From an uncultured Roseburia sp. (lineage in GTDB: Bacteria; Bacillota; Clostridia; Lachnospirales; Lachnospiraceae): a DNA stretch of 64,000 bases. Below, in pieces: positions 1 to 8,740 of the stretch (position 1 is the first letter of the stretch; each line of letters begins with the position of its first letter). The translations under genes and the position numbers were made by a program. The DNA is taken from assembly GCA_910587865.1 (NCBI GenBank), contig CAJUNX010000004.1, positions 9,066 through 73,065 of the forward strand, given 5' to 3'. The notes under the pieces were generated by a model that was given only the letters and a program-made list of their open reading frames with translations, made no database searches and had not been told where the DNA came from.

Positions 1-113
1 GCTTCGTGATCCTGATTCTTCATATGATCCCTGTCTCCTTTTCTGCACTGCTTTTTATCAGATTCCCGATCTGCGGATGCCGTGCCGACGCAGATCGGTC
101 TTCCCGGTTCAGA

Positions 114-240
114 CCTGCCCCGTCACTTCACGAATCAGGCCTGTCCCACCGGGCGCTTTATGAACCCGACCTGTCCTGCCCCGTCACTTCACGAATCAGG
201 CCTGTCCCACCGGGCGCTTCACGAACCAGACCAAAACCGG
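114..240. repeat. 61-bp tandem repeat downstream of the carboxylesterase
   Basis: A 45-bp core (positions 114-158) recurs almost identically at 175-219, a period of 61 bp, and a degraded third start follows to about 240. The array lies immediately downstream of the minus-strand carboxylesterase stop at 260. The first 113 bases show no convincing gene; short open frames across the array are products of the repeat. Confidence 0.8.
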
Positions 241-259
241 GCACTTCTTCACCTGCCGG

Positions 260-1597
260 TTACTCCGCCACATCCAGCCCGATTACAAATGCCTCGTCCT
301 TTGTGCACGGTTTCCACTCCGGCAGACCATCCCCGTTCGGATCACCCGTCTTCATAAAATTCGTCCAGTAGTCCATCATCCGGTCGCTTAACGCCGCATC
401 CGCCGGGACAAGCGGCCGCCAGCAGCGCGGATAGGTGCCGAACATGTACCAGAGCTCGGAGGAATGGAAGGCCCCCGCGTCATCGCCCGGCATCTGCCTG
501 GTAAAATAATAGACGTAGGACGGTCTGCCCTGCAGCTCCTCCATCCTGTGGGAAAACGCGATGCAGCCCTCGTAGAGAGACCCCTTTTTCCCTGCCGCAA
601 GCTCCTCCTCCGTCACCATGATATCGTTTTTCGTACTGCCGATCATATAGGGAATGTCCTTGATCTTATTCTGATCGATCGTCTCGTAATAACCCTGTGT
701 GAGCAGATAACCGTCCTGATTCGGGACAAACACCAGCCCTTTCCCCGACGTAAACATCTCGCCCATCATCTTTCCGAGCGGCCCTGCGAGCTCCTCCGGC
801 GTCATCTTGCGCAGCTCGTCTGCATTCTTCGCCCCGGTCAGCTCCACAAATTTTTTCCCGTATTCTTCCGCCTCGGAAAGCGGCATGTCGCGGTGCAGGC
901 CCGTCCCGTAGCTGCCCCCGCTCTGCAAAATCGCCTTTGCGATCCTGTTTTGGGTCAGCTCCGAGGACACCAGCGTCTGCACGCTCATGGCGCCCGCCGA
1001 CTGCCCGAAGACCGTGATGTTCTCCGGGTCTCCGCCGAAGCTTTCGATATTTTCATATACCCAGTTTAAGGCTGCGATCTGATCGAGCGTGCCGTAATTG
1101 CCGGAAATCCCCTGCTCATTTTCCGCGGAAAACCACGGATGCGCAAGGAAACCGTACACGTTCAGCCGGTAATTGATCGTGACTAAGATCACGCCGCGCT
1201 TCGCATACGCCTCCCCGTCGAACTCCAGCTCACTGCCGAAGCCTCCCATAAATGCCCCGCCATGGATCCAGAAGGCCACCGGGAGCTTCTTTTCCCTGCA
1301 GTCCGCCGGCATCCAGATATTTAAGTACAGGCAGTCCTCGCTGCACGGCACCAGAAACTCCGGATTCTCATAAAATTCCTTCTGATAAAAAGAGCCGTCC
1401 TCCTGTCCTCCCTGCTCGGGCTTGCATGAAAACTGATCCGCCGCGTAAGTGCCGTCCCAGGCTTCCGCCTCCTGCGGCGCCTTCCAGCGCAGTTCCCCGA
1501 TCGGCGGCTTTGCGTACGGAACCCCCTTAAACAGGACATAGCCGTCCATCTCCACACCGCGGATCTTTCCCTTTTTTGTCGTGACTACTGTGTTCAT
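260..1597 (-). CDS. Type B carboxylesterase (carboxylesterase/lipase family)
   Basis: A 445-residue cytoplasmic alpha/beta hydrolase of the type B carboxylesterase family, which cleaves carboxylic esters. Visible landmarks are the family signature EDCLYLNIW near residues 87-95, the oxyanion loop HGGAF at 112-116, the nucleophile elbow GQSAGA with Ser200, and a candidate catalytic His378. The acidic member is not obvious; Asp325 is a candidate. The protein is slightly short for the family (usually about 500), mostly in the C-terminal half. The start was set at position 1597 because GGAGG lies eight bases upstream; the longer open frame adds 32 residues without a ribosome site. No signal peptide. 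It probably deacylates sugar or xenobiotic esters, but the substrate cannot be read from sequence. Confidence 0.9.
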   Translation of the reverse strand: MNTVVTTKKGKIRGVEMDGYVLFKGVPYAKPPIGELRWKAPQEAEAWDGTYAADQFSCKPEQGGQEDGSFYQKEFYENPEFLVPCSEDCLYLNIWMPADCREKKLPVAFWIHGGAFMGGFGSELEFDGEAYAKRGVILVTINYRLNVYGFLAHPWFSAENEQGISGNYGTLDQIAALNWVYENIESFGGDPENITVFGQSAGAMSVQTLVSSELTQNRIAKAILQSGGSYGTGLHRDMPLSEAEEYGKKFVELTGAKNADELRKMTPEELAGPLGKMMGEMFTSGKGLVFVPNQDGYLLTQGYYETIDQNKIKDIPYMIGSTKNDIMVTEEELAAGKKGSLYEGCIAFSHRMEELQGRPSYVYYFTRQMPGDDAGAFHSSELWYMFGTYPRCWRPLVPADAALSDRMMDYWTNFMKTGDPNGDGLPEWKPCTKDEAFVIGLDVAE

Positions 1598-1705
1598 TAA
1601 GAATACCTCCATTCTGCACTGCCAATATATACCAGTGTAGCATAATTTTTCTATGCAGTATAGAAATTTTAACCCCCTTTTATGCACTATCATGACATGA
1701 TGACA

Positions 1706-1759
1706 GGGTCAAAAGGTCATGTGTTTCTCGCTTGCGTGAAACACATGACTTTGTGACCC
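1706..1759. repeat. Long near-perfect inverted repeat
   Basis: Arms of 22 bases (1706-1727 and 1738-1759) pair with two mismatches around a 10-base loop. The core of the arms reads GTCATGTGTTTC. No T-run follows on either strand, so it is not a typical intrinsic terminator. It sits 110 bp upstream of the carboxylesterase start. It could be a dispersed palindromic element or a regulator site. Confidence 0.75.
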
Positions 1760-1858
1760 GCCAAACATGAGATAGTACATCCAAAAAAACTGACAGCATC
1801 TCAACAGAAAGCGCTGGAAGCTGATATTAGTTCTGTTTTAACCTCAATTAACGAATAG
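1760..1858 (+). pseudogene. Possible 3' remnant of an unidentified gene
   Basis: A 32-codon open stretch ending in TAG at 1856-1858 reads like a real C-terminus (…LTASQQKALEADIS…), helical and polar, but has no plausible start: it emerges directly from the right arm of the inverted repeat. It may be the tail of a gene removed by deletion. The family is not recognised. Downstream, 1868-1890 forms an 11-bp hairpin (one mismatch) without a T-run. Confidence 0.3.
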
Positions 1859-1943
1859 TACAACGACCAGGAGGGAGCTGCTCTCTCCTGATATCCTTCG
1901 TTACGTAAATAAATCACAATGGCTTCCCGTCAAACTCTCCTTT

Positions 1944-2801
1944 TTATAAATGCTCCTCACTGATCACGATCGAGGCAAACCCGGGCTTTGCCATATCCTC
2001 CATCCCGCGATATCCGGGCCGCATGCAGACCTTCGCGGAAATCCCCGGAATCGGCCCCTCAAACGGGATTCCGTTCTCATAGTCGACATGTGTCGCGCAG
2101 TCCAGGAAATCGTCAAGCACGGATTTCTCTGCGATCACCGGATTGTGCGACATCACCAGCCAGTCGAACCCGATTCCCTGCGCCTTTTTTATGGTCTCCG
2201 TATAGACGGCGAGATCTAAGGATTCCGGCAGAAACAGCCACAGAAACCCGTTTAACGCGTCCCCGGCATACAGCATCCGCTCCTCCTCATACAAAAGGCC
2301 GATGCTCCCTTTCGTGTGTCCCGGAAGCTCCACCACACGCAGCGTGATTCCGCCGAGATCGAATACATGTCCCCCGGTTACCGGCACCAGATTCCCGCAG
2401 CCGCCCGCCGCATATGCCTCCTCGTCAAAGCCTTCGGGAAGGATATTGTGCTCTTCCCCCGTCGCATAGTCCGCCGTATGCTTCGCGTGTTCGATACTCC
2501 GCAACCGGTTGTCCCTGGCATTCGAACCGCGGCAAAGCTCCATGTCGTCCGGATGGATGTAAATCTCCTCCGTAAACTGGTAATTGCCGCAGGCGTGATC
2601 TAAGTGCCCGTGGGAATTTACCACGGTAAGGGGCAGGTCCGTGATCTTCCTCACCGTCTCCTTCAGATTTCCGTACCCGTAGCCCGTGTCAAAGAGCAGC
2701 GCCGCCCGCTCCCCCACGAACAGATCCATGTGCACCTGCTCCCCGCTGAACATACGATAGACATGGGGTCTGATTTCTGTTACCTTGTAGTATGCTGACA
2801 T
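1944..2801 (-). CDS. Metallo-beta-lactamase-fold hydrolase
   Basis: A 285-residue MBL-fold metallohydrolase. The metal site motif HGHLDH is at residues 64-69, followed by the downstream histidine in ELPGHTKGS, the aspartate in GDALNG and a late MSHNP histidine, the full set of a binuclear zinc hydrolase of the glyoxalase II-like group. The substrate is unknown; the family hydrolyses thioesters, phosphodiesters, lactones and others. The start at 2801 is fixed by AAGGAGGT seven bases upstream; an upstream extension of 46 residues in the same frame has no ribosome site. Downstream on its strand is the carboxylesterase, about 350 bp away, so they are probably separate units. Confidence 0.9.
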   Translation of the reverse strand: MSAYYKVTEIRPHVYRMFSGEQVHMDLFVGERAALLFDTGYGYGNLKETVRKITDLPLTVVNSHGHLDHACGNYQFTEEIYIHPDDMELCRGSNARDNRLRSIEHAKHTADYATGEEHNILPEGFDEEAYAAGGCGNLVPVTGGHVFDLGGITLRVVELPGHTKGSIGLLYEEERMLYAGDALNGFLWLFLPESLDLAVYTETIKKAQGIGFDWLVMSHNPVIAEKSVLDDFLDCATHVDYENGIPFEGPIPGISAKVCMRPGYRGMEDMAKPGFASIVISEEHL

Positions 2802-3215
2802 ATGTACCTCCTTCAAATATAGTTTTATAATTTCTGTCTTTTTCACCCTTCCGCCGCAATCAGCACCGTCTTTCCCTCGAAGCAGCGCCTCAAACGAAAG
2901 CCTGATCTGACGGCTTCCCTCCCGGATCAGCTTTCCCACCAGGTTGTTGGAACCGGTATTTGCCCGGCAGGTGCCAGACGTTTGCTTATCCGGCCGTTGC
3001 AGTCACCACCTCAGGGTTATTCAGATCCCAACCGTTCTGACCACAGGCTTTTCACCCCTTTCACGTCAGACTGGCAGACCGCCTCTGCCAGTCTTCATCT
3101 AAGATCAGTCTACCACATGCCTCATGACTTTGTCACTATGTAAGAAACAATCAGAAAAAACCGGACGGACAGACTGCCCCGGACCAGTTCAGATTCCATC
3201 GCCGCCAAGACGATC
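2802..3215. other. Gene-free stretch with one strong hairpin
   Basis: No gene is supported here. The stretch holds a perfect 10-bp hairpin (3069-3078 with 3084-3093, loop CCGCC) and short degenerate open fragments on both strands that suggest decayed sequence. It separates the MBL-fold gene from the truncated AraC gene. Confidence 0.5.
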
Positions 3216-3560
3216 ATGCAAAAAAAACTGGAGGTCTGCGCGATCCGCTATATCCGGGACATCGTCGTCCAGGCCCGTGCCGGGACGGTGACGCTGTCCT
3301 CCCCCGCGGACACCTTCGGCTGCAATCCGTCCTGCCTGAGTCGTATAATTCAAAACGTAACAGGCCGGACGCTCACCCAGATCCTCACTGCATATAAGAT
3401 CCAGAAAGCGGCCGGCCTGCTCGTACAGACAAACCTGAATATCGAAGATGTGGCCCGCGCCGCCGGTTATGACAGCGTGGACTATTTTCCCAGGCAGTTT
3501 AAAAGGTGCTGCGGCATACCGCCGCGGGAGTACCGCAGACGGCAGCTGCCGGACGGATGA
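3216..3560 (+). pseudogene. AraC-family regulator, DNA-binding domain only (probable 5' truncation)
   Basis: The 114-residue product is just the C-terminal double helix-turn-helix of the AraC/XylS family: first helix-turn-helix around residues 25-45 and the characteristic second motif NIEDVARAAGYDSVDYFPRQF at about 75-95, then GIPPREYRR. Full family members are 250-330 residues and carry an N-terminal sensor. The frame remains open upstream only to a TAA at 3141-3143, and there is no convincing ribosome site before the ATG. It ends one base before the convergent permease gene. I read it as a remnant; a free-standing small DNA-binding protein is possible but less likely. Confidence 0.7.
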
Positions 3561-4448
3561 TCAGCCCTTGACCGCCCCCATGGTCAGTCCTTTTGCAAAA
3601 TACTTCTGGAAGAACGGGTAAATAATCAGGATCGGCAGGATTCCGACCACTGCGATCGCCATACGCACCGTCGTCGTCGGCAGATCGGCGAGATTCACAC
3701 CGGCTGTCGCGTTCGACGCCAGGAAGGCGATATTCGTGTTGATATTGTTCAGAATATTCTGAATCGTGTACAGGTGCTTTCCCTTGTCGTCCAGGTAATA
3801 CAGGCCGTTCTGCCAGTCGTTCCAGTAGGCAATCCCGGTCATCAGACCGACCGTCGCAAGGATCGGGACGGAGAGCGGGAGCGCGATGTGGAAAAAGTTA
3901 TAATACTCGCTCGCGCCGTCAATGCGCGCCGCCTCGTAGAGCTCCTCCGGGATACTGTTCTCAAAATAGTTGCGCACCAGCATAATCATAAAGCCGTTGA
4001 TCAGCATGTTCGGGATAATCAGCCCCCAGATCGTATTTTTCACATGAAAGGTTCCCACATACATGATGTAGGTCGGCACAAGTCCGCCGTTAAACAGCAT
4101 CGTAAAGACCACATAAAAATTTAAGAGCTTTCTGCCCGGAAGCTTCCTCTGCGCGAGCATGTAGGCAAACAGCGCGGTGATCACAATGCCCGCCGATGTG
4201 CCTATAAGCGTAGTGATAATCGTCATCCCGTACGCCCTTCCGATCATCGCGGCCTGGCCGACGATGTAGTCGTATGCCGCGAGCGACCATTTTGCCGGAA
4301 AATAGGTATAGCCGTCCGTCATCGCGACCTCCTCGTCGGTGAAGGAAGCGATGATCAGAAGCAGAAACGGCATCAGCGCCAGGAAGGATGAAACGGATAA
4401 CACGATGTTGGCCACGAGTGACCAGCGTTTCTGACTTTTCGTTTTCAT
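3561..4448 (-). CDS. Carbohydrate ABC transporter permease, LplC/YtcP type
   Basis: A 295-residue inner-membrane permease of the binding-protein-dependent sugar importers (MalG side). Six membrane segments are evident, starting with residues about 12-33, and the cytoplasmic EAA loop reads YEAARIDGASEYYNFFHIALPLS, the contact site for the ATPase. The C-terminus PFFQKYFAKGLTMGAVKG is the typical end of this subfamily. No ATPase gene is nearby; such importers normally share a genomic MsmX-like ATPase. It lies 11 bp downstream of the partner permease, so the three genes form one operon. Start supported by GGAGGTG upstream. Confidence 0.95.
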   Translation of the reverse strand: MKTKSQKRWSLVANIVLSVSSFLALMPFLLLIIASFTDEEVAMTDGYTYFPAKWSLAAYDYIVGQAAMIGRAYGMTIITTLIGTSAGIVITALFAYMLAQRKLPGRKLLNFYVVFTMLFNGGLVPTYIMYVGTFHVKNTIWGLIIPNMLINGFMIMLVRNYFENSIPEELYEAARIDGASEYYNFFHIALPLSVPILATVGLMTGIAYWNDWQNGLYYLDDKGKHLYTIQNILNNINTNIAFLASNATAGVNLADLPTTTVRMAIAVVGILPILIIYPFFQKYFAKGLTMGAVKG

Positions 4449-4459
4449 GCGGACACCTC

Positions 4460-5392
4460 CTAGAATAAAGCGCTGTTTTCATCCAGCTTTGAGACAATCT
4501 TATTGGCAGTTACGATAAAAAGAAAACCGACCACGGACTGGATGAAGCTCGCCGCGGAGGACATGCCCACGTCATTTAACTGCAGCAGCGCACGGTACAC
4601 ATAGGTATCGATGGTCTGCGTCACAGAAAACAGTTTCCCCTGATTCATCGGCACCTGATAAAACAGTCCGAAATCCGAGCGGAAGATCTGTCCCAGATTT
4701 AAGATAAAGAGCATGATGATCGTCGGTTTTAACAGCGGAATCGTGATCAGCTTATGCTGCTGCCACTTTGATGCCCCGTCCAGCCTTGCCGCCTCATAGT
4801 AGGCCGGATCGATCCCTAAGATACTTGAGAGATAAAGGATCATTCCGAACCCGATCCCACGCCACTGATTTATAAATGTAAGTATAAACGGCCACCATTT
4901 CGACTCCTGGTAAAATGCCGGCGCCGTGCCCGTGATATTCTCAATGATTTTTGTAAAAAGCCCCGATGTCGGCGAGAGGTACGCGTATGCGAGGTAGGCA
5001 ATCACCACCATCGACATCAGATACGGAAGCAGGATAATCGTCTGATAAAATTTCTTTGCGGTCTTGCTCAGCACCTCATTGATCAGGATCGCCGCCGTCA
5101 CGCCGACCACCATGCCGAGCAGGATCCAGACGACGTTATAGCAGAGCGTATTGCGGATCATGATAAGTGCGTCATTTGTCTTAAACAAAAATTTGAAATT
5201 TTTAAATCCGGCCCAGGAGCTCTTCCACATGCCTTTTCCGTAATTAAAATTCTTAAAAGCGATCTGAAGCCCCGCAAGCGGCAGATAGTTGTTGATGAAT
5301 AAATAAATGATTCCCGGCAGTCCCATCAGATAAAACGGGAGCCAGTGGAGGAAGCTGCCGCTTCCCCCCGTTTTCTTTCTTTTTCGCTCCAT
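4460..5392 (-). CDS. Carbohydrate ABC transporter permease, LplB type
   Basis: A 310-residue permease (MalF-side subunit, LplB/YtcP-type systems). The N-terminal segment GLPGIIYLFINNYLP and the EAA loop YEAARLDGASKWQQHKLITIP are diagnostic; six membrane segments can be placed. It pairs with the preceding-strand neighbour to form the channel of a sugar or oligosaccharide importer. Start at 5392 preceded by GAGGAG. It begins 15 bp after the solute-binding gene stop, consistent with cotranscription in the order binding protein, LplB-like, LplC-like. Confidence 0.95.
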   Translation of the reverse strand: MERKRKKTGGSGSFLHWLPFYLMGLPGIIYLFINNYLPLAGLQIAFKNFNYGKGMWKSSWAGFKNFKFLFKTNDALIMIRNTLCYNVVWILLGMVVGVTAAILINEVLSKTAKKFYQTIILLPYLMSMVVIAYLAYAYLSPTSGLFTKIIENITGTAPAFYQESKWWPFILTFINQWRGIGFGMILYLSSILGIDPAYYEAARLDGASKWQQHKLITIPLLKPTIIMLFILNLGQIFRSDFGLFYQVPMNQGKLFSVTQTIDTYVYRALLQLNDVGMSSAASFIQSVVGFLFIVTANKIVSKLDENSALF

Positions 5393-5407
5393 GTGCTTCT
5401 CCTCATT

Positions 5408-6994
5408 TTACTTTCCCAGATACGCGTCCAGCTGTTCCTGATTTGCCGCGATCACGTCGTTGATCCCGACATCCTCAAGCGCCGCCACCAGCTCGTCGAC
5501 CGCCGCGTCCACGTCGGCCACCATTCCGGCGTTTAATTCCGGCAGCATCTCCTGCAGCTTCGAGGAAATCGCACCCGCCTCCGCGCTGTAATCCGACGCA
5601 TCGAAGGAGTAGCCGAAGCATAAGGATCTGTCCGCACTTTCTTCAAACGCTACCAGTTCATCGTAATAATTGTCATCTAACGGGGCTATCACCTTCTGCT
5701 TTAACGGATCGCCGTAGTGAACAAATCCCGCATAATAGCTGTTGTGATCCGCATTCGGCGTACCGTCATACGTAATCACATTTTCCGTGCCGTCGACCGC
5801 CGCGTAATCGGTTCCCTCCACGCCGTACTGTAAGAGGTTGCAGACCTCCGGATCCTCATAGATCAGGTTGATCAGATCCATCGCCTTGTCCGGCCGCTCG
5901 CAGTTCGACGCGATGCCGAGCATAAATTCCCTCGCCGTACCGGTACAGATCAGCCCGTCATCTACCTGGATTATTCCCGTCTCAAAATCCGGACTTAACC
6001 ACACCGCGATCTGGTTTACCGTATACCCCGTATAAGTGCCGAAAATCTTCTGCTGTGAGAAATATTCCTGCGTCGACACCGTATCCGTCAGCTGATCGGA
6101 CGGGAGATAACCGGCATCTGCCCACGCCTTTACCGATTTCCAGTAGGTTCGCAGCTCCTCCGAATCATAGACATTCTCAATGACTGTACTGTTCGCCGGA
6201 TCCAAAAGTCCGCCGTAAATCGCATTGTCCCCAAAGATATCCAGCGTATTTGCAAATTTGTAATTCAGCTGGTAAGAATTTCCGAATGTCGTTAAATAAA
6301 TTCCATGTTCCTTTAAGGTCTCACCCACTTCCCCGAGCTCTTCCATCGTCATACCGTCATGCAACTCGATCCCGTACTGATCCGCCATGGTCTTATTATA
6401 GACAAAGCCGCTGCCCATCGCCGCATACGGATATCCGGATACTGCATAGGTCACTCCGTTGATCTTCTGCGCTTCCGCCACGTCCGCGGTCACCGCGGTC
6501 ACCGCCGGCCCCCGCTCCGCGAGCAGGTCGTCAAGCTCTAAGAGCAGTCCGTCCGGCACCATCGAATCCATCTTCTGTGTCAGGCCGACCGTCACGATAT
6601 CGAGCTTCTCGCCCCCGGCTACCGCCATCGAGGTATTCGTCGGCAGATCCCCGATAAAGGTTGGCACGATATCGACGGTGCAGTTGATCTTCTTTAATGT
6701 GATCTCGTTGAGCGCGGCTTCCACGTTCGCCACATTGTTGTTCTCCTCGAACAGCCCGACGAACTGGATGCTGACCTCGTACGGCTCCTCGTCAAAATCG
6801 ATTTCCGCTCCGTTTTCGGCGTTGCCTGCACTGTCTGCCTCCGTGCCAGCACTGCCGTCTGCTGTACTGCTGCCTGCCCCGTCTGCATTTCCCGCCGCGC
6901 CTGCACCCGTGCTGCCGTCGTCTCCGCCGCAGCCTGCAAGCATCGTTCCGAGCATTGCCGCTGTGAGTAGTGCGCTCACCAGTTTTTTCTTCAT
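5408..6994 (-). CDS. ABC transporter extracellular solute-binding lipoprotein
   Basis: A 528-residue lipoprotein: signal peptide residues 1-21 with lipobox LAGC and lipidated Cys22, then a low-complexity Gly/Ala/Ser/Asp linker to about residue 65, then a two-lobed binding fold. It resembles LplA-like family 1 solute-binding proteins found with LplB/LplC permeases and YesM/YesN regulators. It captures a carbohydrate outside the membrane and delivers it to the two permeases encoded downstream. Ribosome site GGGAGG lies just upstream. The histidine kinase/response regulator pair 0.8 kb upstream is the likely regulator. The sugar specificity cannot be deduced. Confidence 0.95.
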   Translation of the reverse strand: MKKKLVSALLTAAMLGTMLAGCGGDDGSTGAGAAGNADGAGSSTADGSAGTEADSAGNAENGAEIDFDEEPYEVSIQFVGLFEENNNVANVEAALNEITLKKINCTVDIVPTFIGDLPTNTSMAVAGGEKLDIVTVGLTQKMDSMVPDGLLLELDDLLAERGPAVTAVTADVAEAQKINGVTYAVSGYPYAAMGSGFVYNKTMADQYGIELHDGMTMEELGEVGETLKEHGIYLTTFGNSYQLNYKFANTLDIFGDNAIYGGLLDPANSTVIENVYDSEELRTYWKSVKAWADAGYLPSDQLTDTVSTQEYFSQQKIFGTYTGYTVNQIAVWLSPDFETGIIQVDDGLICTGTAREFMLGIASNCERPDKAMDLINLIYEDPEVCNLLQYGVEGTDYAAVDGTENVITYDGTPNADHNSYYAGFVHYGDPLKQKVIAPLDDNYYDELVAFEESADRSLCFGYSFDASDYSAEAGAISSKLQEMLPELNAGMVADVDAAVDELVAALEDVGINDVIAANQEQLDAYLGK

Positions 6995-7201
6995 GTTTTC
7001 CTCCCTTTCCGCAGTGCGACTATCATTGTCAGTGCACTGTCTCCCTGTTTTTTACACCCGGGGATTTTTCCCCGCTGCATTGACCTGTGATCTCTTTGTT
7101 CTGTACCGATCTTAACAGATTCGTTTTTTCAAAAATAGAAGTTTCCTAACCTGATTTATGACTTATTATGACTTTCCTGAAAAATAATATCTGTTTACAA
7201 A

Positions 7202-7698
7202 AAGATTTACCGCGGCGGAATGCCCTGGATGATTACAGACCGGAATCTGCTTCCGGAAGATTATTATGATTCATATATGCAGACTTGTCTGGAACGCGAT
7301 ATTCGTGATCTGATTGCCGTAAGCCTGTACCGCCGCAAGAGTCAGTCAGGAGGTGAACCTGACAGCTATGGCGAAAGATATCGGCATTGGCCGGAAAACG
7401 GCAGACGGATGGCTGTCCATTCTGGTTTCCTCTACTTGTATATCTGCCTGCGCTGTATTCAGAAAATACCATCAAACACATTGTAAAACAGCCGAAACTG
7501 TATTTCATGGATACCGGACCCGCCTGCCGTCTCACGCTGCGGAATCATTTGGAAACGCCGGCATTGTCTGCTGCGGCCGGCGCAATGTCTGAAGACTATG
7601 TGATATCAGAAATTGTAAAAAGTCAGGTAAATCAGGACATGATGTGCGACGCCGTCTCTGCTATTGCAGAGATCTTAATGGAAAGAAAATTAATCTGA
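7202..7698 (+). pseudogene. DUF4143-type AAA ATPase remnant with two frameshifts
   Basis: Reading three frames in turn restores a family-like C-terminal half of the AAA/DUF4143 ATP-binding proteins. First comes KIYRGGMPW and YYDSYMQTCLERDIRDL (7202 to about 7320). Then, after a shift, come the segments NLTAMAKDIGIG and TADGWLSIL (about 7323-7435). After a second shift, PKLYFMDTGPAC and EDYVISEIVKS (about 7440-7625). The N-terminal Walker ATPase domain and the C-terminal nuclease-like end are missing. The gene is therefore dead by truncation plus two frameshifts. It interrupts the space between the sugar importer and its presumed two-component regulator, so it probably entered there and decayed. 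Confidence 0.85.
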
Positions 7699-7764
7699 TG
7701 ATTTTGCAAAACGGTACTGTATACCCGATCGAAATGACAGCGCCGTCCTTTCAGAATTCTCCCC

Positions 7765-8538
7765 TCACTGCGTCCCCTGCCCATGCTGCTGCCGGTACAC
7801 CTTCGGGCTGACCTGCGTACAGCGCTTGAAGATCCGGGTAAAATACGAGTAATTCCCATACCCCACACAGTCCGCCACCCTGTTGATCGCAAAATCCGTC
7901 TTCACGAGAAGCTCCTTCGCCAGCTTCATCCGCTCATTTGTGATAAATTCCAGGATCGACATGCCCGTCTCTTTTTTAAACAAACGCATCAGATACTGCG
8001 CGTTCAAATGCACCTGCTCCGCGATTTCTTCTACATATATCGTTTCCTGAATGTGCTCCAGAATAAAGCGCTTCGCCTCATGCACGCAGTCGTCCTGCTT
8101 CATCTGCGCCTCCTCGGCCACAAGCTTCCCCACAATCTCCTCCGGAATCCGGTCAATGTCGCGCCCCTCCCCAAGTCTCTTTACAAGCTCCGTTAAGATC
8201 CCGTCGAGCTCCGTATAATCGATCGGCTTTAAGATATAATCGGCGCTCCCTAACCGCAGCGCCTGCCGGATATACTCGTACTCCGGATGACAGGTGACAT
8301 AAACGCACTCCGTCTTCGGGTAATACGTCTTCACCCACTCAAACAGCTCAAGCCCGCTGCCCTGCGGCATCTCGATATCGCAGAGCATGAAATCGATCGG
8401 CTCCTTCTGAAAAATCTCCTTTGCCTGCTGCATCGAATTCGCCGTAAAGACCTGCTTTACGCCGTACGTTTCCCAGTTCACCCTGCGCTTTAACGCGCCT
8501 ACCGCCACCACCTCGTCGTCTATCAGCAATGCCTGCAT
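7765..8538 (-). CDS. Response regulator, YesN/AraC type
   Basis: A 257-residue response regulator: CheY-like receiver at residues 1-120 with acidic pocket Asp7/Asp8, phosphoacceptor Asp54 in MLCDIEMPQG and the conserved lysine in ILKPIDY; then an AraC double helix-turn-helix in the last 100 residues, with the signature VADCVGYGNYSYFTRIFKR. This is the YesN architecture that activates sugar ABC operons. The start at 8538 (MQALLIDDE) is preceded by GAAGGGAG; the 33-residue longer frame is translated repeat sequence. It follows the histidine kinase, separated by a tandem repeat that duplicates the kinase 3' end. Confidence 0.95.
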   Translation of the reverse strand: MQALLIDDEVVAVGALKRRVNWETYGVKQVFTANSMQQAKEIFQKEPIDFMLCDIEMPQGSGLELFEWVKTYYPKTECVYVTCHPEYEYIRQALRLGSADYILKPIDYTELDGILTELVKRLGEGRDIDRIPEEIVGKLVAEEAQMKQDDCVHEAKRFILEHIQETIYVEEIAEQVHLNAQYLMRLFKKETGMSILEFITNERMKLAKELLVKTDFAINRVADCVGYGNYSYFTRIFKRCTQVSPKVYRQQHGQGTQ

Positions 8539-8570
8539 CTTTTTCTCCCTTCTGCTATTCGATTCCCGGC

Positions 8571-8740
8571 TCACACTTTGGCGCCGCGCAGCACGGCCTC
8601 CCCTCCCCGGCTGCGGTTTCGCGATCCGGTCTCCCACTCACACTTTGGCGCCGCGCAGCACGGCCTCCCCTCCCCCGGCTGCGGTTTCGCGATCCGGTCC
8701 CCCGGCTCACACTTCCACGCCGCGCAGCACGGCCTCCCCG
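8571..8740. repeat. Tandem duplication of the histidine kinase 3' end
   Basis: Units begin at 8571, 8638 and 8707, spacings 67 and 69. The unit at 8707 is the true end of the kinase gene (stop TCA on this strand, then the codons for the last dozen residues). The two other units repeat those codons and the stop with few changes (EAVLRG and a stop each time), followed by a linker rich in CGGTTTCGCGATCC. They lie between kinase and response regulator, so they are transcribed but not translated. Confidence 0.9.

Noticed and set aside
2940..3060. Possible remnant of a transposase (TnpB-like tail) on the minus strand
   Set aside because: Only a vague resemblance around one short segment, with stops in frame; not enough to call.
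6459..7115. 218-residue Ser/Ala-rich plus-strand frame
   Set aside because: Mirror of the signal peptide and low-complexity linker of the binding protein; no ribosome site.
7233..7535. 100-residue minus-strand frame over the DUF4143 remnant
   Set aside because: Not supported by a ribosome site or motif; the plus-strand reading gives a recognisable family.
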